64,000 nt of DNA from Phascolomyces articulosus (taxonomy: Eukaryota > Mucoromycota > Mucoromycetes > Mucorales > Lichtheimiaceae), in assembly GCA_025677815.1 (NCBI GenBank), contig JAIXMP010000004.1, positions 930,001-994,000 on the forward strand, given 5' to 3'. The notes beneath the pieces were generated by a model that saw only the letters and a program-made list of their open reading frames with translations, searched no databases and was not told where the DNA came from. Below are positions 1-10,092 of the stretch, piece by piece (the first letter of the stretch is position 1; each line of letters begins with the position of its first letter). Made by a program: the position numbers and the translations under genes.

Positions 1-88
1 AAATAAGCAAAGGATTATATATTAGAATCATCTTTGGAAGAAATATATAAACTTGGTAAAAAAAAAGGAAAGAAAAAGATATGCTTAC

Positions 89-159
89 CAATAGCATTTG
101 TGAATCTTGCTTTTTTTCCCTTGTAATCGATGATGCCCATTTTTTTGTGTGTCCAAGTT
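89..159 (-). CDS. Possible internal exon of a gene running off the left edge
   Basis: On the minus strand an acceptor (TATATAG) at 160 and a donor (GTAAGC) below 89 bracket a 71-nt open stretch. One frame reads KKMGIIDYKGKKARFTNAI, which looks more like protein than the poly-F/L noise around it. A further hydrophobic open stretch on the same strand (about 460-538, ending at a GTAAGA donor) could be an upstream exon. I cannot name the product, and the gene would continue beyond base 1. This is a weak call based only on splice motifs and composition. Confidence 0.22.
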
Positions 160-1089
160 CTATATAATAGGTTTTTTATTATTGTATTAATGTCTTGATT
201 ATATCAAACCACTTGCTGAAACCAAAAAAAAGTAAAACGGATAGTATACCTGATCTATAAGAACCACGATGGGAAGACAACCTTATTCCAAAGGGAAAAC
301 ATGAAACGCATATGACAAGAGAAAGACATCCTAACAAATAAACATCAATGTAAAAGAAAACATATGTCAGTGCACAACAATAACTTCCAGGCAGTAGAAA
401 CAAAACAACACACCTTGTTCCTAATCGCCCCAATACACGACATAAAGCATATCTTACCATAATAGCTACAGGTGTAAAATAGAAAGCAAGAGTGATTCGA
501 TAGTTAAACAATTGATATACAAACAGGATGACAGACACTATTAAATACTCATGAAAAAAGAGAGACAGAAAAATAATAATATGATTAACATCATCATTTC
601 AAAACACATTCCCTTCACTCTCACAAATCATGTACCTTTATTATAAACCAGGAGAGAATCATCAACACCACCATGAAAGAATGATATGATGCAGACAAAA
701 CAGAGACCACTATATACATATAATAATAATAACGATGGAGTATATAAACAGATTGACATAATAAAAAAATATGCCACACATCACCCACATTTCTCTTCTT
801 TTTTTATACCTGAACCTACGCAAAAAGTAGAAATATGACCACAAATCTTGAAATCACCATTGACCGGGGGGGAAGAACCATGTTCTTGTGAACCCTATCA
901 TCATCAATAATAATAATAGTAAAAGCAAATAAGAATAATGAATTGACAACAACAACAGATATCTTGAAAGAAAGAAAAAGGAGAAGGTTTTTTTTTGACC
1001 TGGAAAGCAGAGGTGTTGACCATGGTGGTTAACGAACTAATATGCTTGATAAACTTGACACATGTCACTGGTAACAATAGGAGTTAAAT

Positions 1090-2125
1090 GAAGACCTGGA
1101 TAAAGCATATCATGATGGATGGATGATTTGAATCTGTGGATGGATTTCTTGTTCCATGGCAGAACATCTTGAACAATATATAATAACCAGTGGACAAATG
1201 GATATGACTTTTGAGACATGCATAAATAAAGAAGAGGAACCTTGAATCGAGAACAATAGAAGAATGATAGGATGAAAAAAAAAACCATGAAAAAGATTCG
1301 GCTGATGATGGAACGAATGATAGGACAAGAGACAATACAAAGCAATGAATGGATAATGTGTGGACACTATGTCATGATAAAGTTTGTATAAAGATGATAC
1401 GAGGACGTGTCAAAGTATGGATCAGGCCAATCAATATAAAGCCTGTGGAGCAACAAAGATAAACCACAACTTGGGAGACCAAGCATGGGTGACTTGACAA
1501 AAATAATCCTTTCGCATGGATGACCAATGCATTTAATAGACAACATAGCGTGATATCAGATAGCTTGGATGGTCAAAGAAGGATGGATGATGGACAACAA
1601 CTTGGATGAAAAAAAACACGTAGTAGGTATTATCAGAAGGTAAATGATTTGACACAAGAAAAAGCAAGACGCAAAAAGAAACACGGTAAGCAAAAGAAAA
1701 ATAAAATAAAATGGATGATCATACCCAATGTGGATGAAAAAAGAACAAGAGGATTGCCACAGCATGGATAATCAAAGTAGATTGGTGTAACAACAACAAA
1801 AAAAGTGCCATGAGTACACAAGTAGATGGATGGCACGATGCTCTATAACATCAAAAAGAAAGAAGTAAAGAGTATGGATGAACTCCCACAACATGGATGA
1901 TAAAAAAATATGCGTTTCAGGAAAAAAAAATTATCTTAACAAGTATTACAAGACGATGGAAAGTACGAGCAGGAACCAAAGCATTAATGATGGAAGCTTC
2001 ATCAACAGGACCAGAACTAGAATGGCACGGGGAACTTGAGCACAAGGGCCAAAATCGGAGAACCATGGATGGATGTAGAAGACCTTCTTGCTTGTTGGCT
2101 GGTTGGATGAATGATATGAAGTAAA
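1090..2125. repeat. Region with dispersed GGATG/CATCC repeats
   Basis: About 1 kb of non-coding-looking sequence contains many copies of the pentamer GGATG (often GGATGGATG), spaced roughly 20-60 bp apart, nearly all in the same orientation. Examples lie near 1120, 1138, 1575-1595, 1713, 1735, 1830, 1875 and 2067. No frame gives a recognisable protein on either strand. It looks like a degenerate minisatellite or a remnant of expanded ATGGATG units. Confidence 0.45.
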
Positions 2126-2129
2126 TAAT

Positions 2130-3870
2130 AATAAAAAAGAAATAAAGTAGAAGAAGGTAGGGTGATGATTTTTTAATTTTGGGTGCTCTTCTTTGACCCT
2201 TTTTATATTGTTTTTGTTGGGGAGAGGGGTCGTGAGATTTGTTTTTTTTTTTTTTTTTGACATCAAGAAAAAATACAACTGAATATTTTGAATCACTGAT
2301 AAAAGTATCAATTTTTATCGAAATAAGACAAAATGAGTCTTATTTTAAAGCCAAGAACCTACTCTTTCTTTTGATATTTTTTTTTTTCGTTTTGATTGCA
2401 TATGTTTGTATTTGATGATATTGTCATAAAGTAATAAAATGTTTCCTTTTGACACCAAAAAATGATTATTTGACCGCATGATGATTACCACAGATGGAAA
2501 TTTAATAGCAATTGGTGGATATCTTTTCGCTTTTTTTTAAGAGAGTATACAGAATAGAACGTTCTGAATAGATTGCATAATAACCAAATGGTTTTTTTTC
2601 ATATTTCAAATTTCGACAGAAGGCACGGGAAAAAAAGTGATTTATACCATAATGATGGAAAAGATGGTTTTTTTTTTAAAAAAAAAAAATAAAGCATTGC
2701 ACACAATCGAGTCAATTGGTATGTGGACTCATTAGACAATAATGAATAAAATTTATACGATTAGAATGAGAAGAAGATGGACTTTCTGCCTATATATATT
2801 TATTATTATTATTGTTTGCAATAAGTGGGTGTTTTCGTTGATTAAAAGAACGCGTTATTTTTTTTTTTTTTTTTGAAAAATTCACGCTGATGGATTCATC
2901 GTTGTCAGAAAATTAAAAAAGAAATGATGAAAAGAAATGTATGTCAAGTGAGCAATTGCTTGCTCTGTTCTTATTTTCATTGGATTAGAAATAATAAAGA
3001 AAGACCTCGCGAAAGAAGTTCTATTTAGTGGAGGATGGAATCTAGTGGAAAGATTTATCATATCATCAGACCAGATAAGCTGTTGTTTATTATAATAAAA
3101 AAAATAAGGATAGAGTGTTGTTTAGATCTATCATATTCAAATGAATCATACGCATTATACTTATTTTCCGCTAATGTAGATACGTACTGTGAGAAAAAAC
3201 ATCGCTAATATTTGGGTTTTTTCCTATCCCTATGATGCAGCGATACCATCATTATATAATTACAAGGAAGATCAATCAAACAAGAAACCTAAGTTATATA
3301 TGGTAAAACATATTAAGGTATGATATGAGGAATACGTATATCATATGGAGCATGAGGTCTAGAATGGATCAACTTCATTTTGTGTATAGCAGAAATAATT
3401 TAAATGTCTGTCACTCACACCGCTTTTAAATTTTGATATATCAATGTTGTTCCAAAAAGGAAACTGCAATATATTTTTATATTTTGACACATCATTTTTG
3501 ATAAAGTGCGACATATTATTTTGTTGAAGATCCTGAATGTTTATACAGATATTATTCTCATTTAGAGCAGGGAATCAGAGCTGCTTTTATCAAGAAGTGT
3601 AGCATCCTCTGAAGGAGTGATGCAATACTTTATATTCCGTGATTCTTTAATATCTAAAAGTATCTTACTTCAAATCCTATCTTTTCATATTTTTGAGAAT
3701 CTTTTCAATAACTTTTATTATAAAGATGTTTATACTACATGAATTGAATTGCAGAATGAAAAATTGATAGATTGACATCCAAAGTAGAAAAATATTGGTC
3801 TATTCAAAAAGACTTGCACAACCATTTTATTGTGATATATTTTTTGTCAAACAAAAGAAAGAAAAAGAAA
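2130..3870. other. Gene-free AT-rich stretch
   Basis: AT-rich sequence with poly-T and poly-A tracts. I see no open frame with protein-like composition, no RNA gene and no clear terminal inverted repeats. Confidence 0.5.
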
Positions 3871-3905
3871 TGCTTTGAAACTTGAAACAAAAGTTTTTAC
3901 GCTAC

Positions 3906-4187
3906 TCAAAATAGTACAAAGCAACAGTACATACACACCCATAATAACGAGACACAAGCATCATTCTTTATGCAGCATAAATTACTTGCACTACAAAATC
4001 GAGATTTTTTATTGGCTCCACTATATCGAAATATCATTGGGCGAAGATCCCCTGAGCATTGTAGGGCCGCCAGATTTTTCACCAGAAATTCGGCTGTGAA
4101 TAGGATATCAGTCTTAGTTCCAATTTTTCTGCGACTCATGGCTGCACGTGAATATTGGCTTTGTCTGCTTGATGTTGCTTTTGACAC
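3906..4187 (-). pseudogene. Fragment of multicopy Mucorales protein family, copy A
   Basis: The minus-strand open frame contains MSRRKIGTKTDILFTAEF. A closely similar block, ARRKIGTKSDVLFTTGF, occurs on the opposite strand at about 5664-5715. After about 25 similar residues the two diverge and this frame becomes unlike protein, so the copy is truncated. My recollection is that proteins with an (S/A)RRK(I/V)G.K.D segment followed by an LE(F/Y)G motif form a large family of uncharacterised, repeat-associated proteins in Mucoromycotina. No function can be given. The antisense frame at 3970-4206 is a shadow. Confidence 0.4.
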
Positions 4188-4439
4188 GCTCTACATATAT
4201 TATTGAAAGGCATATGGAGGACACTCATATCGAGTATGCGTTATTTATGCGGAGTAACAAGTCACAGTTTCTGAATATCCGAACAAGCACATGCAAAAAG
4301 GATGGATTTCACAGTTGCTAGCTAGTATTCAAAAAACACTTCTTTTTCCACAGCCATGGCTACTATCAATGAAGGTACAGTATATTGATTTCCATGACAA
4401 TAAGCCAGGAACGTAATGAATAATCTCAAATGCTAATTT

Positions 4440-6520
4440 ATATTTCCCAGTGATAGAACAGTATGTTCTTGAAAAAGATAACCATCCCTTAAGTTTGGCT
4501 AAGTTCATTGATACAAATCGCGTTTTCATTGCTTCAAAGACCAATTTTGCTGATGACTACAAAAGCAAATGGTCAGATAGTTTTCATAAGATAGCTAATG
4601 AACATGGTATATCTGTGGTATGCAATAACATAGTTCTGCATAATAAATAGTACATATAATACATCTTGACTGTTGAGGCTAATGCATTAGTAAAACTTGA
4701 TTAGATCAAATCTTCCACAAACTGGGATAACGTGGTCGCCGTTTATGCAACCTGCAAAAACAATAACCCTATCCCTGAAGCATCTGAAGCAGCACCTTCA
4801 TCCTCTTCAAATGGTAGTCCTTCTACGGTTACCACATCAACAACAACACCAAAACTCACAGATGAAGACATAAAAAAATTCAAGACAATGTTTGCAAGTC
4901 TTAATCCAGAAAAGTTTTGGTTCCTTCAATCTGGGAAAATCGTTGAAAAGTGCATGTACGAGTTGGCGATTAAGTGTACCAACGAACAGTAAGCGCATCC
5001 ATTTACAGCTTTTCTTTTCTTGTATTAACGATTCTATTTTGTATGCATCTCTTTAGCCTTAATCACTCAATACTTTTTAACACATTAGATCCCGGTGGGC
5101 AGATCATTTTAGTCAGGGTGAATTGATTGAAATCCAAATCAATCACAAGCCAACCATAAATCAATTATCAAGGGATATTGAAGAATATTTGAGAGATGAT
5201 AAAAGATTGGTAATTCTTTATATATATTATTTGAGTTTTTTTCTACCGTTGTTTGCTAATTTATCTATGATTGATATTGATATGATAATTTGGACGATTT
5301 ATGAGGTAAAAATGGAAAGCACCACCTCAACCCTACTACATACGAAGGAGCAGAAGAAGTATAGTGGGTCCATTCATCGGTAACAAGAGTATATATTAGA
5401 AGTTCTTTTGCACGATCTTCAAAAAAACAAAAAAATAAAACTGTGGTATATGTTATGAAGCGTACTTGGGTTTTTATAGATACTTCCTTGCTTTGATGAT
5501 GACTAAGTGATGTTATTTCGTACGTATTTTACTACTTATCTTTATTGCTTGATACGAATTACGTACGGGTAATTAATTTTTTCTTTTAATATATTTTTAG
5601 TAGAGAGTACGTTTAAAAAGTGACAACATCTAGCAGAGTCAATAGTGATTGATCACTTGCGACTATGGCTCGCAGAAAAATTGGTACCAAAAGCGACGTC
5701 TTATTCACAACCGGATTCTTGGAATTTGGTATTGTAGAGATTGTAAAAAATATCGATATCGTATAAAAACGAAACAATTTACGAAGCAGGGATGAAAATC
5801 CCTAAAACTCTCAAGGATATCATGAGAGACTTTGTTCAAGACATCCATTACAGTGGTCCTCCACCTTTTGCAACAGTGGTAATTTCAGCAACTTTGGTAC
5901 AGAAATCGAGTAATTGCAAAAACCGAGGTATCCAGTATCTTAGTATTACCCATGCTGTTATGTGTTGTACTACCATAAACCTGTTGTACTATATCGTAAA
6001 GTAGATAAAGGCTTTTTGATTACACATGAAATTACCTCATTCAGCTGCAACAGATGTGATTTTACTCATACTTTGCAAAATAAGAGGTGAATTTACATCC
6101 GATAAAACGCAACACTTGAAAATAATGATGCAAATTCCAAATGTGCAAATTTTATAAGTATTTTTGGTAATTCTCACTAAATTGGTGCGGAAATCATAGA
6201 GAATGCAAAAAGTGGAGGTGCAAAAAGTGGGGGACCACTGTATAGACAAATAAGAAATTACCAAGACCTATGGTTTGGTTATCTCTGGTAAGTTTATTTT
6301 CTCAATGAGCGAATAAATGATGAGTAATTGCAATAGACACGTTATTTGAGATACTTATTTACGATTTTTCTATATACGTTTATTTTTTTTAGATCTCAAC
6401 ACTCTCCAGCCGTATCATCCTTGGTTTACCTAAAGGATACGCTACAAGAGTCAATCGTCCAACCCGATTCATTCATTATCTAAACAATAGCGATCAATTT
6501 TTTTGGAAAAGGTATGAAAT
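4440..6520 (+). pseudogene. Decayed multi-exon copy of the same Mucorales repeated family, copy B
   Basis: A chain of short open blocks on the plus strand looks like exons of one degraded gene: 4450-4650; 4732-4990 (Ser/Thr-rich, then LTDEDIKKFKTMFASLNPEK, then SGKIVEKCMYELAIKCTNE); an acceptor near 5089 leading to RWADHFSQGELIEIQIN; 5664-5760 (ARRKIGTKSDVLF, FLEFGIVEI); about 5785-5870 (MKIPKTLKDIMRDFVQDI); and about 6393-6511 (SSRIILGLPKGYATRVNRP). The donor after 4990 splits a codon in phase 2, exactly as in copy C near 10380, so the intron position is shared. Stops and missing joins between the later blocks argue that the gene is dead. The function of the family is unknown. Confidence 0.45.
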
Positions 6521-6524
6521 CAAT

Positions 6525-7005
6525 CCTCAGTACTATCTACCATACATAAAAAAACAATGAAAGGAAAGTTTAAGATTCTATAAAATGGACGATAATAACG
6601 GTAATGCTATTTCAGTACGAATTTCACAATAGCAACAACAAAAACAGGAAAGAAGCGAAAATTCTCTACTGATGAAGAATCTCCAATGTTTCTGCCTGAT
6701 GTTTTTTCATCAAGATAGCGTAATGCGCATGATTTATACCATCATACCACAGCCTATATCCTTATATCATATGCATCATAGTAAAAACCATTATCTCTCA
6801 TACAACAATAATTTATAATTACACCCCACATCATTATTATTCCAATTTTTTTTAGTGAAAGTAAAGTATCTTCTCCATCGTCATGTAACCTGATTCTAAT
6901 CATTATTTAATACTACTAATATAATATATATAAAACTAATCGAGCCGTAATAGTTTTACTAATGAGTGAGACCAATGAAAACAAATAAAGATGTAGATTA
7001 TTTTA
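6525..7005. other. Intergenic stretch downstream of the methyltransferase gene
   Basis: AT-rich sequence between the end of copy B and the stop codon of the minus-strand methyltransferase. It must hold that gene's 3' UTR and terminator. No specific element is recognised. Confidence 0.4.
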
Positions 7006-7008
7006 ACA

Positions 7009-7893
7009 TTATTTTTTTCTTTTTCCTCTTTTATTATTCAAACTACCCTTAAACATACGATACATTTTCAATGTTTCATTAAATGCCACCTGACGACATG
7101 CTTGATTTTGCCATGCATGTGGTGCCAATTCCTCTACCGTAAAAATCGCTTTGGCTTGTTCCAAGAATTTCTCCTGAGCCGCTTGATTTCGTACTTCACT
7201 CACACAAATAATTGACGTTTCATCAGGTGTAGATAATTGATCCATGGTCAAGACCAAATCAATAGCACTAGCTTCTGAATAAATACAATCACACGCCACC
7301 AAATAATCAATGGGTTTCGTTCCTTTGACATGTTGAATGGCTTCTTGATCATTCCATAATAAAGGTTCTACCACGACCGAATGATCTTGGGTAGCTTCAT
7401 TTTTTCTTCGTCCACTGATGGATCGTACATGAAATCCATTAGCTTCCACATTCCGTTCCATGATATCCACCAATTCCTTGATATCCGTGATCGTGACATC
7501 TTCAATTCCCAAACGAGCCAACATGATACCAATTAATCCTACACCAGAACCTAGTTCTACCCAACGTTTGTTACGATCCGTCACTTGGATCCATTCATGT
7601 CGTTTACTTTTGGTTTTGCCTTCTTCTTTGGTTAATAAACTTTCTAAATAAGTACAAAATACAATGGCCGTCAGCCAGATATAACCTCCTAAATGATTCG
7701 AATGGGGATCTTGGACCAAGGTCACGTCTGTTGTATTGAAATGAAACGTGAGACGATCGGCTGACTGTAATTCCCATCGATCTAACTTGGTCACTCCGCG
7801 TGTGTATGGTTCACCATCTTCCCACCCTTCAATCGTGGCAATGGGTTTATCCTCATTGTCACTAGTATCGTCCTCTTTCGATCGTCGACCCAT
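7009..7893 (-). CDS. METTL21-like (Methyltransf_16) protein methyltransferase
   Basis: Intronless gene of 294 aa. The sequence shows a seven-beta-strand SAM methyltransferase of the Methyltransf_16 (METTL21/VCPKMT/EEF1AKMT) type: HLGGYIWLTA near residues 67-76, the SAM-binding motif I WVELGSGVGLIG at 111-122, the acidic post-I motif TITDIKEL at 134-141, and DYLVACDCIYSE at 196-207 in the position of the family's substrate-side D/E-x-x-Y signature. The C-terminus is very basic (NNKRGKRKK) and could localise the protein to the nucleus or to ribosomes. Known members methylate lysines on elongation factors, chaperones or VCP; the substrate cannot be read from sequence. The start chosen is the first ATG, and 665 bp separate it from the divergent MIM2-like gene. 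The opposite-strand frames are shadows. Confidence 0.85.
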   Translation of the reverse strand: MGRRSKEDDTSDNEDKPIATIEGWEDGEPYTRGVTKLDRWELQSADRLTFHFNTTDVTLVQDPHSNHLGGYIWLTAIVFCTYLESLLTKEEGKTKSKRHEWIQVTDRNKRWVELGSGVGLIGIMLARLGIEDVTITDIKELVDIMERNVEANGFHVRSISGRRKNEATQDHSVVVEPLLWNDQEAIQHVKGTKPIDYLVACDCIYSEASAIDLVLTMDQLSTPDETSIICVSEVRNQAAQEKFLEQAKAIFTVEELAPHAWQNQACRQVAFNETLKMYRMFKGSLNNKRGKRKK

Positions 7894-8558
7894 GGTAACG
7901 AATAGACATGGACTGTCGAGTTTTGTGTATTTGTGTTGGATAAAAAAAAATTCAAGCTCAAACTTTTTTTTTTTTCATGCTTTCCCAAAATCTTGACACT
8001 TGTGGAAAACTCCATTCTTTAGCGCGTTTTATCATATTAATTCTTGACACTTTGAGATCACTAAGGAACATTCTATTCCAAAAAATAAAAAGAGAGTTTG
8101 GATAAGATAGGATACAACATCTCCACTGTTGTCATCGCCATCCACCAAAGAAACAATCTATCTCTGTTGTAATTACTATGAAAATATAGGATTTTTTATA
8201 GTTTTTTTTAACATTTCATAGTTCTATTGCATGAGTATACACCTGTAAAGCCTATATATTATGGATGATCACAACTATTATGCTTATTGTCGTTAGGCAT
8301 CATACAGAAAGATAGAAGTCGGGACCAAGAAAATAATTTTGGGTTTTTTTTGCTGGCACTAAAAAATCCATCTCGAAAGTCCATTTTACGCGAAAAACGA
8401 ACTGGTGAGCCGTTCCTTGGAAATAAACCCCACCTATTAAAAGGTAAAATAATCTATCTGAAAAAGTGAAAAAGAAACTTCATGCCATGAACTGTATAAT
8501 AATCTTGTAAAAATAAAATAGTATTTTATTGGTTTCCAAAATAGTAAAAAAAAAACCA
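7894..8558. promoter_or_regulatory. Shared upstream region between methyltransferase and MIM2-like genes
   Basis: These 665 bp lie between two divergent start codons and must hold both promoters. Poly-A/T tracts lie close to each start (about 7950-7975 and 8547-8555). No well-defined TATA box or named operator is recognised. Confidence 0.4.
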
Positions 8559-8928
8559 ATGACGGATTACGAAGACGACATTTCCATTGATGACGAGATT
8601 TATTCTGAAGGAGGGGATAGTTATTATACTTATGATGCAGAAGCTGAATGGGAAGAAACCAAAGAACAATTCAATGCTTTATTTTCACTTGTTGTCTTTC
8701 CCTTTGTAGGAAGATGGCTTGGTAAAAAGTTTTCGTTTTGGCGTAAGTTTCTCTCTCTCTTTTTTTTTTATTCATAAAAGTGGGAAATAATAGAAAACTG
8801 CTCAGATAAACTAATGCAATCTATATAACTATTTTATGATAGTTTGGTCAAGATATTCCACAACACCCAAAGGCACTTCTTTCCTTTCTTTACAGTGGGT
8901 CAATGATATCAAACGTATTGCTCAGTAA
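8559..8928 (+). CDS. MIM2: MIM2-like mitochondrial outer-membrane import protein
   Basis: Two exons, 8559-8742 and 8843-8928, joined in phase 1 through a GTAAGT...TATGATAG intron, give 89 aa. The N-terminus is acidic (DYEDDISIDDEIYSE). It is followed by AEWEETKEQFNALF and a single membrane segment, LVVFPFVGRWLGKKFSFWLW, then a short basic tail ending NDIKRIAQ. This matches the layout of yeast Mim2 (about 87 aa): an acidic cytosolic part, a W..(S/T)..Q segment and a helix with P.(V/L)G+.LG+. Mim2 acts with Mim1 in the MIM complex, which inserts alpha-helical proteins into the mitochondrial outer membrane. The start is the first in-frame ATG; a TTG 30 nt upstream is ignored. Assignment rests on motif layout and size, since the family is short and divergent. 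Confidence 0.72.
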
Positions 8929-10085
8929 ATACACACACACACCTCTATTTCAATAACAACAACCAAGATGTATATAATTTCTTGTTTCCCCCCCCCCAAA
9001 CCCCACCTTTATCGCACACCTAAAAATATCACACAACACATGGAAATTTCATGAGGATGATTCGGTTCATCTTTCGGGTCAGATATAAATAATTATAAAT
9101 AAGAAACACGTCGAATGATGATGTTATTTTCTATTTCTTTATGATAGATTCTATTAGATTGTTTATATTTACATATAACTTATCATATCCTTTAAAAAAA
9201 GGGGGGCAACCTTTCCTTCTCCATCCACATCATCATCCAAAAAAATAAATGATAATATATGCCTCATAAACTTTGTTACCACTCCCACGAAATCATGCTA
9301 ATCAATATTCATTTATTGGGAAAAGGGCGGGAAAACCTGAAATTGTGAATTCATATAAAGGTAAAACTTCCATCCACTCATAGAATTTCAATATCTTCCC
9401 AGTTTAAAATTTCCCGGCTTTTCGAACGGTAAAAGTCTGATGAGTATTCAAAGGGATGATCTTACGCCTAAAAAAAAAACCAAAAGAATGACATGCATAT
9501 GCATATGCTGCATCTTATAATATAAAAAAAAAGAAAGATATAAATAATCACAGGCGTAAAAGATAAAAGTAATAACTATTAAGGTTTATAAAAAAAAAGA
9601 TGTCTTGCAGATTTATTGATTCTTTTTCACTTGTCAAGTCCAAGGAGATCACACGACCCACCAAAAGCAAAACTGCATCTCTCTCTTCATCTAAACACTT
9701 TCCTCCCCCCCCCCAAAAAAAGTATAATTATATATATTGCGTAGTATGTTTATTCATATTTACCTTTAATTTTAAATTATATACAGAGTTGCGCGATAGA
9801 TGCATCATCAAAAATCCCATATTCCACTTGAAAGGTTCATCTTTTCGACTTCTCTACAAACTGGGCAGCAATACCTAAAATTAACAAAAGGCATGAGAAA
9901 CTGTAATTTCAACAAGAACATTAAAGAGTACGCATTACTTGACAAAAGCTCTGATTGCAAATGATAAATGCAATATAAAAGATAAATGGAGTATTATAAC
10001 AACATCATAAATAGTTTTAGTAAGTAAAATTAAAAGATCTTTCGTTTCTTTGATGACCAATCATGTATATTAATGTGACATGCCT
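8929..10085. other. Intergenic stretch
   Basis: AT-rich, with short C and A homopolymers (8989-8998 and 9704-9720) and no protein-like frame. The open frame at 9600-9878 is Ser/Lys/Phe low-complexity and is not convincing. Confidence 0.4.
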
Positions 10086-10092
10086 TTGCAGG

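Noticed and set aside
1037..2311. Several minus-strand Phe/Ser/Leu frames
   Set aside because: Composition follows the pyrimidine-rich strand and CATCC repeats; no consistent splice chain.
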